Source: Oscillospiraceae bacterium
GTDB lineage: Bacteria > Bacillota > Clostridia > Oscillospirales > Oscillospiraceae
Length of the DNA: 56,223 bases
Direction: 5' to 3'
Assembly (NCBI GenBank): GCA_015067765.1
Contig: SVLV01000008.1
Span: 1-56,223, forward strand
This document shows positions 16,265 through 24,555 of the stretch, piece after piece. The notes below the pieces were generated by a model. It was not told where the DNA came from. It worked only from the letters and a program-made list of their open reading frames with translations, and ran no database searches. Every line of letters begins with the position of its first letter. The stretch's first letter is position 1. The translations under genes and the position numbers were made by a program.

Positions 16265-17425
16265 ATGAAAAAGAAAGTATCCATGGCCATGGCCTTCTCT
16301 GTAGGCTCCGTGCTCTTCTCGTCCCACGCCGGCGGCGGCTTTGCCACCGGTAACCAGGCCAATACTTACTATGTGGGTCTGGGTTGGATCGGCCCTGTTG
16401 CCGCCATCGTCGCCATGCTCCTGCTGACGCTGACCATGCGGGAAGCCATGATCATGTACAACTCCCGGAACATCAAGTCCACCCGCCAGCTCTTTGAGAC
16501 CCTGTTCCACCCGCTGGATAAGCTGGAAATCGTCTTCGAAATCTTCTTCTACATCATGGTCCTCATGGCCATCGCCGCTGCCATTTCCGGTGCCGCATCT
16601 GCTCTGCAGACCTATATGGGCATGAACTATTATGTAGGCATCCTGGTCGTTGGTATTATCGTCATGATGCTGACCATCTTCGGTGCCGACCTGGTCCGCA
16701 AGGCCTCCACCTATATGGGCATCGGCATTCTGGTCACCGCCATTGCCATCTATGCGATCGGCATCTTCAATGCTCCCGACTCCATCGGCAATGTGTTTTC
16801 CGCAGATTTCTCCGAGGCCGGTTTTACCAATGTGCCCAAGGCCATCGAAAATGCCTTTGTCTATGCCGGTTTCCAGTGTGTGACTCTTCCCACTCTGATC
16901 GCCTGCGGCAAGCCCCTCACCAACCGCAAGGGCTGCGCCGCCTCTATGTGGATCTCCTTTGTGATGAATGCTATGGCACTGGTGCTCTCTGTCTTCATGC
17001 TCATGTCCTGGGAGAGCTTCTATACGGCAGCTGAGGGCGGCACCACGATCCCCACCCTCACCAGCTGCGTGGCCATGGGCGTCCCCTTCCTCACCGTCGC
17101 CTACAGCATCTGCCTGATCCTCTGCCTGATCTCCACCGGCGTCACCATCACCTTCGGTTTTGTCTCCCGTTTTGAGAATGCCGCCATCTACAAGAAGATC
17201 GCGTCCGTCCCTACCCGAAACGCTATCAGCTCTGTGTTTATCATCGGCCTGTCCATGTTCATCTCTCTGGCCGGCCTCACCAATATCATCAAGTACGGCT
17301 ACGGCTACTGCGGCTATGTGGGCGCTCTGGCTGTTGTCATCCCCTTCCTCACCATCGGTGTCTATAAGAACCGCAAGTACATGAAGGCCAACGGCGAGGA
17401 GTTCGCTGAAACCGAAACCAAGTAA
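16265..17425 (+). CDS. YkvI-like membrane transporter under T-box control
   Basis: Polytopic membrane protein of 386 residues with about ten helices, resembling the YkvI branch of the APC superfamily. The opening GSVLFSSHAGGGFATGNQ recalls the unwound first helix of APC carriers, which binds the amino acid amine and carboxylate. The ATG at 16265 is supported by AGGAGG upstream; the frame stays open through the T-box leader but that part is not coding. Control by a probable leucine T-box suggests uptake or export of leucine or a derivative. The dehydrogenase gene follows 14 bases later. Confidence 0.85.
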   Translation: MKKKVSMAMAFSVGSVLFSSHAGGGFATGNQANTYYVGLGWIGPVAAIVAMLLLTLTMREAMIMYNSRNIKSTRQLFETLFHPLDKLEIVFEIFFYIMVLMAIAAAISGAASALQTYMGMNYYVGILVVGIIVMMLTIFGADLVRKASTYMGIGILVTAIAIYAIGIFNAPDSIGNVFSADFSEAGFTNVPKAIENAFVYAGFQCVTLPTLIACGKPLTNRKGCAASMWISFVMNAMALVLSVFMLMSWESFYTAAEGGTTIPTLTSCVAMGVPFLTVAYSICLILCLISTGVTITFGFVSRFENAAIYKKIASVPTRNAISSVFIIGLSMFISLAGLTNIIKYGYGYCGYVGALAVVIPFLTIGVYKNRKYMKANGEEFAETETK

Positions 17426-17439
17426 AGGAGTCCATCACC

Positions 17440-18501
17440 ATGCAAAGAATGCTTTTCCCGGGTTATTCCATCGGCCCGGATGCCTATGAGGATCTCGCCT
17501 CTGTCTGCACCCCTTACGGAAAAAAGGCCGCCATCATCGGCGGCAAGAACGCGCTGAAGGCCGCGCAGGCCAAAATTGAGGCTGCTGCAGCAGCAGCCGG
17601 CATTGAGATCGTTGCCGTGTGCTGGTACGGCGGCGAGGCAGCAGTGGAAAATATTGAGATGCTGCAGCCTCAGGTGACCGAAGCGGATATGATCTTCGCC
17701 GTGGGCGGAGGCAAGGCCATTGATACGGCCAAGGTACTGGCTCATCAGACAGAGCGCCCCTTCTTCACCTTCCCCACCATCGCCTCCACCTGCGCCTCCT
17801 GCACCGGTCTGGGCATCCTCTACCATCTGGACGGAAGCCTGCGGGAGTATTCTTTCTCCAAGATCCCTCCCAAGCATATTTTCATTGACACGCAAATTAT
17901 CGCTGATGCTCCGGTCCGTTATCTTTGGGCCGGTATGGGCGATACCATGGCCAAGCATTATGAGAGCACTGTCTCTTCCCGCGGTCACATTCCCGCCCAC
18001 AGCGATTCTATGGGTATCACCCTCAGCTCCATGTGCGCTCAGCCCATTCTCCGCTGGGGTACTCAGGCCATGGCTGATTGCGAAGCACATACTGTCACCG
18101 ATGAGTTGACGGAAGTGATTCTGGCCATCATCGTCTCCACCGGTCTTGTTTCCAACTTTGTACAGATCGATTATACCACCGGCATGGCTCACGCCATGTA
18201 CAACGGCTTCACCATTCTCCCCTCCACGGAGCACTACGGCCATCTCCACGGTGAAGTGGTGTCCTACGGCATCCTGGTGCTGCTGACGGTGGATCAGCAG
18301 TTTGAGGAGCGGGATCGCCTGCTGGCCTTCAACAAGTCCATCGGTCTGCCCACCAAGCTCGCTGATATCCATGCCACTCCGGAGGACCTGCCCGCCGTCA
18401 CTGAGAAAGCCCTCAACGGCATTGATGTGCGGGTCTGGCCCTATCCCGTCACCCAGCAGATGCTTATTGACGGCGTGATGGCTCTGGAACAGGCTCAGTA
18501 A
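17440..18501 (+). CDS. Iron-containing (GldA-like) alcohol dehydrogenase family protein
   Basis: NAD(P)-dependent dehydrogenase of 353 residues, in the glycerol dehydrogenase branch. The nucleotide-binding GGGKAIDTAK (about 90-99) is typical, and HAMYNGF (about 249-255) and HGEVVSYG (about 270-277) supply the metal histidines. AAAGGAG precedes the start. It shares the T-box transcript with the YkvI-like transporter, so it probably acts on a molecule related to leucine metabolism, such as a keto or hydroxy acid. That link is inference; the substrate cannot be read from the sequence. Confidence 0.88.
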   Translation: MQRMLFPGYSIGPDAYEDLASVCTPYGKKAAIIGGKNALKAAQAKIEAAAAAAGIEIVAVCWYGGEAAVENIEMLQPQVTEADMIFAVGGGKAIDTAKVLAHQTERPFFTFPTIASTCASCTGLGILYHLDGSLREYSFSKIPPKHIFIDTQIIADAPVRYLWAGMGDTMAKHYESTVSSRGHIPAHSDSMGITLSSMCAQPILRWGTQAMADCEAHTVTDELTEVILAIIVSTGLVSNFVQIDYTTGMAHAMYNGFTILPSTEHYGHLHGEVVSYGILVLLTVDQQFEERDRLLAFNKSIGLPTKLADIHATPEDLPAVTEKALNGIDVRVWPYPVTQQMLIDGVMALEQAQ

Positions 18502-18513
18502 ACATTTTCAAAC

Positions 18514-18547
18514 AAAAAAGACTGCACCTTGCGGTGCAGTCTTTTTT
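18514..18547. terminator. Bidirectional terminator between the T-box operon and the fatty acid transporter
   Basis: A 15-bp stem (AAAAAAGACTGCACC and its complement) with a TTGC loop and T or A tracts on both sides. Confidence 0.9.
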
Positions 18548-18562
18548 ATTGCGGTTTGTTTC

Positions 18563-19930
18563 TTAGAAGAACAGACCCCATGCCAGGAAGCCCAGGCAGG
18601 CAACCAGACCGGTGAACAGAAGCACGATGATCAGGTAACCCATGATGTTACGGGCCTTCAGGCCGGCAACACCCAGAGCGGGCAGAGCCCAGAAGGGCTG
18701 GATCATGTTGGTCCACTGGTCACCCCAGGCAATAGCCATAGCGGCACGGCCGGGCTCGACCATCAGCTCAGCAGCAGCAGGCATCACGATGGGACCCTGA
18801 ACGCCCCACTGACCGCCGCCGGAGGGAACGAAGAAGTTCACAACGCCAGCAGACAGGAAGGTCCACACGGGGAAGGTGACCTCGTTGGAGATCATCACGA
18901 AGAAGTTGGAGATGATCATAGCCAGAGACACGCCGTCAGCGCCCTTGACGGTCATCATACCGATGATACCGGCATAGAAGGGGAACTGCAGCAGGATGCC
19001 GGCAGCACCGGAAGCGGCCTCGCCGATGGCATCAATGTACTTACGCAGGTTGCCGTGCAGCAGAACACCCAGGAACATGAAGATCATGTTGACGATGTTC
19101 AGACCCAGAGCACCGGCGATGTTCTTGCCGGCCATAGCGGTTTCAACAAAGTACTTGACGATATAGCCAAAGCCAAAGAGCAGCACGATGAGCCACAGGA
19201 TCTTGGAGTGCTCCAGCTTGTCAGCGGGAGTCTCGATCTCGTAGACCTTCTCCTCATCGGTCTCGGCCAGCAGAGCGGGGTTGATGGTGATGGTCTGCTC
19301 CTTGGAGGGATGCATGGCATAGTTGACAAAAGGCATCACCAGCAGGACCACACCGCACATGACCAGGTTCATGGGGTGGAAGATGGTATCCAGAGTAGAA
19401 GCCTCATAGACAACATCAGCAACCTTGTAGCCGCCATTCAGGGCCAGGGGGATGGAACCGGACAGACCGGCATGCCAGATCACGAAGCCGGAATAGGCGG
19501 AAGCGATCAGCAGGGGATAGTCCACAGTGGGAACGCGGCGAGCCACTTCCTTGGCCAGCAGAGCACCGGCGATCAGACCGAAGCCCCAGTTCAGCCAGCA
19601 GCAGATCACGGACACGAAGGTGGTGATCACGATGGCCTGCATGTTATTGTGGGCCAGGCTGGCGATGGCGCGCAGGGCCTTCTTGCAGGGGGCGGCAGAT
19701 GCCATGGCGGAACCCAGCACCAGAACCAGAGCCATCTGCATAGAGAAGCTCAGCAGGGACCAGAAACCACTATCAGCACCCCAGGCGCCCACCATCTCGA
19801 CGGGGCCCAGTCCGGTGGCGAACATCGCAGCGATGAAAACCACGATGGTCAGAATCACGGCAAACAGGAACGGATCCGGCAGCCAACGGTTCACCAAGCG
19901 GACGCAAGCATTGGTAAATTTCTTGAACAT
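18563..19930 (-). CDS. Short-chain fatty acid transporter (AtoE family)
   Basis: Membrane transporter of 455 residues with about eleven helices. The opening WLPDPFLFAVILT, the ASAYSGFVIWHAGLSGSIPL segment and the FVPSGGGQWGVQGPI motif are diagnostic of the AtoE family, which moves short-chain fatty acids such as butyrate or acetoacetate. In an anaerobe it could work in either direction. GAGAGGAGGA precedes the start. It is a single-gene unit with a striking palindrome at its promoter. Confidence 0.93.
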   Translation of the reverse strand: MFKKFTNACVRLVNRWLPDPFLFAVILTIVVFIAAMFATGLGPVEMVGAWGADSGFWSLLSFSMQMALVLVLGSAMASAAPCKKALRAIASLAHNNMQAIVITTFVSVICCWLNWGFGLIAGALLAKEVARRVPTVDYPLLIASAYSGFVIWHAGLSGSIPLALNGGYKVADVVYEASTLDTIFHPMNLVMCGVVLLVMPFVNYAMHPSKEQTITINPALLAETDEEKVYEIETPADKLEHSKILWLIVLLFGFGYIVKYFVETAMAGKNIAGALGLNIVNMIFMFLGVLLHGNLRKYIDAIGEAASGAAGILLQFPFYAGIIGMMTVKGADGVSLAMIISNFFVMISNEVTFPVWTFLSAGVVNFFVPSGGGQWGVQGPIVMPAAAELMVEPGRAAMAIAWGDQWTNMIQPFWALPALGVAGLKARNIMGYLIIVLLFTGLVACLGFLAWGLFF

Positions 19931-19954
19931 AATTGTCCTCCTCTCTTTTTCGCC

Positions 19955-20011
19955 CTGTGAATGTTTTCACAGGGCACAATTTATTTTACCACAGCCGTTT
20001 TTTCTTTTCAA
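19955..20011 (-). promoter_or_regulatory. Promoter of the fatty acid transporter with a Rex/Crp-like operator
   Basis: On the minus strand TTGAAA (20006-20011) is 17 bases from TAAAAT (19983-19988). At the predicted start lies CTGTGAA-TGTT-TTCACAG (19956-19973), part of a perfect 10-bp inverted repeat (19952-19975). It fits the Rex consensus TTGTGAA-N4-TTCACAA except for the outermost bases, and also TGTGA-N6-TCACA of Crp. Its position over the start favours repression. Confidence 0.6.
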
Positions 20012-20077
20012 TGCTATTCCAAAAAAATATTAACAAAAAGTAAACACAATCTTTATGGAATCTGCGCATTGACGGAA

Positions 20078-20109
20078 AACCGCCTACGCCGATTTTAGCG
20101 CAGACGGTT
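20078..20109 (-). terminator. Terminator of the HAD hydrolase gene
   Basis: A 12-bp stem with two G-U pairs and an eight-base loop is followed by UUUU on the minus strand, eight bases past the stop codon. Confidence 0.65.
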
Positions 20110-20116
20110 CAACGTA

Positions 20117-20998
20117 TCAATTTTCAAACAAACTGGCCTGATAGGGCAGGTCGCCCTTGCCGATCTGCCGCAGCTGCTGGTTGTTTTCCTCCGTCAACCG
20201 GTCGCAGATGGCCATCTTGCGGATGATGTTTTTCACCGTCTCATCCAGCGCCGTTCCCTCCCGATAATCGGCCGGGAACATGAAATCCACCCGCCCCTTG
20301 GCCAGCAGATCCTCCACGCCCTGCCGGTTCTCCTCATGGTACACGGCAATAGCCTGACCGCCGTAAGCCCGCATCATCTTCATACAGGGCACATCCGAAA
20401 GTCCATCTCCCACATAGATCATGTTGGTGAAGGGCACCCGCTTGCTGTCATCCGGCATGGAGGCATTGAGAGTCCGATCGTCGGATACATCCAGCACACC
20501 CTTGTTGATGCGGTAGACAAACTGGGTCTTGTTGGTAAAGTTGACATCCAGCTTGGGCCAGGAGGCGATGCCGCTTTCATCATAGAAAAACTCGCAGGCA
20601 TAGATCTCCCGGAACTGGTGGCTGATCCCACTGCCTTCAATAATCTCCCGCAGACCGGAGGAGATCACATAGTGCTCGATCTGCACGCCCTGACTCTCGC
20701 CAAAGGCATTGATCCGATCAAACCACTCCGCCACGCCGGGATACAGCTCCATGGGCTCGCCGCAGCGCACCAGAAAGTCCCGGGTCAGCGGGATCTCCTT
20801 GGCTCGGCACTCCGCGATCATGGTATACATATAGGCAAGGAGCCCATCCATTCGGTTCTCCCGGCCAAAGTCATTGGCCTTCTCCCAAAACTGCGCAGGA
20901 CTGTAGCCCAGGGCGGGAATGAAGGCATAATCCTCCATATCGGTGGTGCAGAGGGTCTTATCAAAGTCGTAGAGCAGCGCAATGATGGGCCGTTCCAT
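20117..20998 (-). CDS. HAD superfamily hydrolase
   Basis: Cytoplasmic phosphatase-like protein of 293 residues. Motif I is DFDKT (about 11-15) with the nucleophilic aspartate, motif II is VISSG (about 113), and motif IV is YVGDGLSDVPC (about 198-208). The GDGxSD form is like phosphoserine phosphatase and related small-molecule phosphatases. It follows the terminator of the divIVA operon and has its own GAGGAGG site. No phosphoserine pathway gene is nearby, so the substrate is unknown. Confidence 0.88.
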   Translation of the reverse strand: MERPIIALLYDFDKTLCTTDMEDYAFIPALGYSPAQFWEKANDFGRENRMDGLLAYMYTMIAECRAKEIPLTRDFLVRCGEPMELYPGVAEWFDRINAFGESQGVQIEHYVISSGLREIIEGSGISHQFREIYACEFFYDESGIASWPKLDVNFTNKTQFVYRINKGVLDVSDDRTLNASMPDDSKRVPFTNMIYVGDGLSDVPCMKMMRAYGGQAIAVYHEENRQGVEDLLAKGRVDFMFPADYREGTALDETVKNIIRKMAICDRLTEENNQQLRQIGKGDLPYQASLFEN

Positions 20999-21017
20999 GG
21001 TGTTTCCTCCTCTTATA

Positions 21018-21045
21018 AAAAATGGCCGCAGACGCGGCCATTTTT
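21018..21045 (-). terminator. Terminator of the division gene cluster
   Basis: A perfect 12-bp stem (AAAAATGGCCGC and its complement) with an AGAC loop, ten bases after the divIVA stop codon. Confidence 0.88.
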
Positions 21046-21055
21046 ACGGTGACTT

Positions 21056-21805
21056 TTACTTTTCGCCGGTGTAGTTGCGGCCAAACTTCAGCTCTTCCAG
21101 ATCCAGCTTGAAGTCCGTGGTAAAATCCATCTCCTCCGCCAGCGGCTTCTGGACAGGAGCCTCCTCTACAACAGGCTGGACAGGAGTTTCCTCCACCAGA
21201 GGGGCAGGCTCCTCCACAACGGGCTCCTCCTGTGCCTTCTGGAAATTTGCCAGAATGTCCTTTTCAATGAGGCGGACGGTATCCTGGGTCAGCACATCCT
21301 CCTGCACCTCGGGCTGGACAGCAACAGGGGCGGCCTCTGCCAGCAGGGCGGCATCCATCTCCGGCAGCTGCTGCAGGAAGGCGGCCTGCTGGGCGCACAG
21401 CTGCTGGGAGTGGGTCACAAACTCTGCCAGTTTCTGCTGGGCCACCACCAGCTTGTCCTTGGCCAGCTGGGTCTGCTGTTCCAGATCTGCCACCTGTGCG
21501 GCGGCCTCTGCGCGGGCCTTGGCCAGAACCTGCTCCTTCTCCGCCTTGGCCTCTTCCACCATATTGGCGGCCATCTTCTGGGCGGCCAGCAGCGTGGAGC
21601 GCATGGCATCCTCCGTGGCGCGGTATTCCTCCACCTTCTCGGCCAAAACCTTCAGCTTGGCCTTCAGGGTGGCATTTTCCTTATACAGGGCGGTATAGTC
21701 CTCTACCAGCGAGTCCAGAAACTCGTCCACAGCGGCCATATTGTAGCCGCCGCTGAAAGAGGCTTTCGGGAAAGTCTTCTCGGAAACTTCCTGGGGTGTA
21801 AACAT
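21056..21805 (-). CDS. divIVA: DivIVA family cell division/polarity protein
   Basis: Coiled-coil protein of 249 residues. The first 60 residues are the membrane-curvature domain (MFTPQEVSEKTFPKASFSGG then YNMAAVDEFLDSLVEDYTAL), followed by a long heptad-rich segment (about 60-165). The C-terminal tail is rich in Pro, Glu and Val with short repeats such as EEPVVEEPAP. It is the last gene of a cluster with sepF and yggS, the classical Gram-positive division neighbourhood. The tail is longer than in Bacillus DivIVA and looks disordered. Confidence 0.92.
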   Translation of the reverse strand: MFTPQEVSEKTFPKASFSGGYNMAAVDEFLDSLVEDYTALYKENATLKAKLKVLAEKVEEYRATEDAMRSTLLAAQKMAANMVEEAKAEKEQVLAKARAEAAAQVADLEQQTQLAKDKLVVAQQKLAEFVTHSQQLCAQQAAFLQQLPEMDAALLAEAAPVAVQPEVQEDVLTQDTVRLIEKDILANFQKAQEEPVVEEPAPLVEETPVQPVVEEAPVQKPLAEEMDFTTDFKLDLEELKFGRNYTGEK

Positions 21806-21833
21806 AGCATATCCCTCCGATTATCTTTTCTCT

Positions 21834-22283
21834 TTACAGGTAAAGGCCGTTGCTTTCCAGCTCATCAATCAGGTCACCCATGATATCCACAGAGTAGGGG
21901 GTGATGATGTAGGTATTGGCGGCCACACGCTTGATCTTGCCCTCGCCGGCATAGGCTACGCCGGACAGGAAGTCCACCAGGCGGCGGGCAATATCCTTGT
22001 TGGTGCTCTCCAGGTTCAGCACCACCGTGCGCTTCTCCTTCAGGTGATCGGCGATCTCGGAGGCATTCTCGAAGCGCTCGGGCTTTACCAGCACCACCTT
22101 CAGCTGGGTGGTGGCGTGGATATTTACCACCTTGTTGCGGCGATCCTCCGCCTTGCGCTCTTCCTTGCGCTCATCATAAAAGGGTTCCTTGACAGGCTTT
22201 GCCGGGGTGAAATCCTCTTCGTAATCGTAGTCCTCATCATCGTAGGGGTGAATAATCTTCTTAAACTCGTCCATCAAGCTCAT
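21834..22283 (-). CDS. sepF: SepF, cell division Z-ring anchor
   Basis: Protein of 149 residues that links FtsZ to the membrane. It has the expected short amphipathic start (MSLMDEFKKII), an acidic linker and the SepF core (TQLKVVLVKPERFENASEIADHL cut across, with VVLNLESTNKDIARRLVDFL). The ATG at 22283 is chosen because GGGAGG lies seven bases upstream; the open frame starts earlier without a site. It sits between yggS and divIVA. Confidence 0.96.
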   Translation of the reverse strand: MSLMDEFKKIIHPYDDEDYDYEEDFTPAKPVKEPFYDERKEERKAEDRRNKVVNIHATTQLKVVLVKPERFENASEIADHLKEKRTVVLNLESTNKDIARRLVDFLSGVAYAGEGKIKRVAANTYIITPYSVDIMGDLIDELESNGLYL

Positions 22284-22302
22284 GGCATAGCCTCCCAATC
22301 TG

Positions 22303-22998
22303 TTATTTCGTATAGTTCCGGGCACCGAACACGGCGGTTCCAACGCGGATCATATTGCTGCCGGCGCGGATGGCATCGGCAAAATCTCCGCTCATACCCA
22401 TGGAGATATACTCCCATTTATTATCATACAATTTGCCGTTTATGTCAACATAAAGGGCGTATACTTTCTCAAAAAACGGCAGATTCCCATGGGGTTCTTT
22501 CTCCACGGGGGGGATGGTCATCAGGCCTCTCACCCGGACATGGGGCATGGTCAACGCCAGCTCCGCCGCAGCATAGACGGCATCCGGGTCAAAACCGCTC
22601 TTGGCCTCCTCACCGCCGATATTTACCTCCAGCAGGACATCCTGTACCAGGTCCAGCCGGGCAGCCACCTTCTCGATCTCTGCCAGAAGTTCCACCGAAC
22701 CCACCGACTGGATCAGGTCCACCTTGCCCACCACCTGCTTGACCTTATTGCGCTGCAGGTGGCCGATGAAATGCAGGGGGCGGCCCCGATAGGCATCCTG
22801 CTCCAGCTTTGCCACCATCTCCTGCACCCGATTCTCACCCAGCACATCGATCCCGGCGGCAATGGCCTCCTGACAGGCAGCGGCATCATTCATTTTACTG
22901 GCACCCACCAGAATAATGTCCTCCCCGCGGCGCCCGGAGGCCTCCGCAGCTTCGGCAATCTGGCGGCGAATCTCTGCAATGTTCTCAGAAATAGACAT
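22303..22998 (-). CDS. yggS: YggS/PLPBP family pyridoxal phosphate homeostasis protein
   Basis: PLP-binding protein of 231 residues with the alanine racemase N-terminal barrel fold. The PLP lysine is in LVGASKMN (about 31-38), where most relatives have AVSKTxP. HFIGHLQRNKV and the phosphate loop MSGDFADAIRAGSNMIRVG are present. It buffers vitamin B6 and affects amino acid balance. It is next to sepF, as in most Firmicutes. Confidence 0.94.
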   Translation of the reverse strand: MSISENIAEIRRQIAEAAEASGRRGEDIILVGASKMNDAAACQEAIAAGIDVLGENRVQEMVAKLEQDAYRGRPLHFIGHLQRNKVKQVVGKVDLIQSVGSVELLAEIEKVAARLDLVQDVLLEVNIGGEEAKSGFDPDAVYAAAELALTMPHVRVRGLMTIPPVEKEPHGNLPFFEKVYALYVDINGKLYDNKWEYISMGMSGDFADAIRAGSNMIRVGTAVFGARNYTK

Positions 22999-23016
22999 GA
23001 TGTTCTCCTCTCTGTC

Positions 23017-24225
23017 TTACCCGACGATCTTGCCGTCGGAAAGCTGGGTTGCGGTAATGATGACCTCGTCTCCGGGCCGCAGGATCCGGGTACCGGCAGC
23101 CGACTTCTCCGGCTGGACCAGCACATATCCGTCTCCCTGATGGAGCACCGTCACCGGCTTAAAGCGGGCGGTCACACCCACTATACAATAGACACCGGGC
23201 TGCTTGTCCTCATCCAAACGCAGAGCATTGGCGGGAACGCGGATGCCCTTATGGCCCTCCAGAATCAGTTCTGCCTGCTGATGGCGCAGTAAGGTGGTCT
23301 GGGCCATGTAGTGGTCGCAGCGCAGCACCACGGCCACCTTGCCGTTCTCCCCGACGCTGATGGACTGAATGGTTGCCTGCACATCGGTGTTCAGGCCCTT
23401 GGCGAACCGCAGCTGCACAACCTGTCCCTTCTCCAGTTCTTCCGCCTGTCGGGCCGACACGGTGGCGGCATAGTACCAAGTACTGCCGTAGATCAGTTTT
23501 CCCACCTTGCCGCTCCCGTCCTGCGGGCGAATGTTCTCCAGTTTGGCAGGAGTCAAGTCCTCCAGAAATTCCGGGGTCAGCACAGTCTCATATCCATCGC
23601 ATACGGCACTGTACACTCCGGAACGGGTCGCTGTGATGCTCTTGGCTCCGGAAAGGCTCCCCTCCAGTTTCTTGATCTGTTTCTGCACAGAGGCGATGTC
23701 CTTCTGGATCTCCTCGGCAGAGGAATAGGTATGGCTGCGCTTCAGGATCGCCGCCTTCAGCTGGGAGACTGCCTCATCAGCGGAGGCGTAATCCCCCTGA
23801 GACAGATGTCCCCGCAGAGAGAGGATCCCCTCTGTGATGGAGCTGTCCAGTTTCAGGGCTGCATCGGGATTGAGATAAGAAGTCAGCGCAAACTGCAGCT
23901 GCTGCAGACGCAGTTCCTGCTCCTCCAGTTGGGCCACCGTCTGCAATGCATTTTCGCTGCTGTATGCCGTGGCGATGGTCTGCCCCACACCGACCTTTTC
24001 CCCCTCCTCCAAATAGTGGTAGAGGGTCCCTGGCACATCAGACAGGATCTCCTCCTGCCGCACCAGCCAGCCATTGACGGGGATGGTCTCCTCCGCCTGG
24101 CTGTTATAGGCCAGTGTGGTGGTGAAGGGGTCTGTCACATAGCGGTAACTCTGGATGCCAAACATCAGCACCACGGCAACCAGCACCGCAACAGACAGTA
24201 TCTTGAAAATGGGGGACGTTTTCAT
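23017..24225 (-). CDS. HlyD-like membrane fusion protein in the division cluster
   Basis: Protein of 402 residues with one N-terminal membrane helix (about 8-24) and an extracellular part. A short lipoyl-like beta segment (PVNGWLVRQEEIL) is followed by a helical hairpin (about 95-190) with coiled-coil character and a return beta region. This is the HlyD/AcrA adaptor layout without a transporter gene next to it. Its position between hfq and yggS-sepF-divIVA suggests a role at the cell envelope or septum, which is inference. AGGTATCACC precedes the start, a weak ribosome site. Confidence 0.75.
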   Translation of the reverse strand: MKTSPIFKILSVAVLVAVVLMFGIQSYRYVTDPFTTTLAYNSQAEETIPVNGWLVRQEEILSDVPGTLYHYLEEGEKVGVGQTIATAYSSENALQTVAQLEEQELRLQQLQFALTSYLNPDAALKLDSSITEGILSLRGHLSQGDYASADEAVSQLKAAILKRSHTYSSAEEIQKDIASVQKQIKKLEGSLSGAKSITATRSGVYSAVCDGYETVLTPEFLEDLTPAKLENIRPQDGSGKVGKLIYGSTWYYAATVSARQAEELEKGQVVQLRFAKGLNTDVQATIQSISVGENGKVAVVLRCDHYMAQTTLLRHQQAELILEGHKGIRVPANALRLDEDKQPGVYCIVGVTARFKPVTVLHQGDGYVLVQPEKSAAGTRILRPGDEVIITATQLSDGKIVG

Positions 24226-24255
24226 GGTGATACCTCACAGCAGTCCCCCCACCTG

Positions 24256-24501
24256 TTATTCCGATTGCGCAGCTACGCAGTCCTCTGTCAAGGAAATCGG
24301 ATATAGGGGGACAATGGTGGAAATAGCGTGTTTGTAGATGACCTGCTGCTTCCCCTCGGTGTCCAACACCACGGTGAAGCAATCAAAGCCGGTCACGATG
24401 CCCCGGATCTGGAATCCATTGACCAGAAAAACCGTAACCGGGGTGCTCTGCTTGCGGGCTTTTGTCAGGAAGATCTCCTGCAGGTTGTTTGTCTTTTGCA
24501 T
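24256..24501 (-). CDS. hfq: RNA chaperone Hfq
   Basis: Small Sm-fold protein of 81 residues that forms a hexameric ring and helps small RNAs pair with messages. Sm1 ([19 protein letters not shown], about 24-42) and Sm2 ([11 protein letters not shown], about 55-65) are clear, including the YKHA form of the proximal site. Basic N-terminal residues are present. It follows miaA, the ancestral arrangement. Confidence 0.97.
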   Translation of the reverse strand: MQKTNNLQEIFLTKARKQSTPVTVFLVNGFQIRGIVTGFDCFTVVLDTEGKQQVIYKHAISTIVPLYPISLTEDCVAAQSE

Positions 24502-24555
24502 ATCGTCTGCTCCTTTTTCTTTCTTGGTGCGGACGATGTGCCTGTCCGCCCGGGA

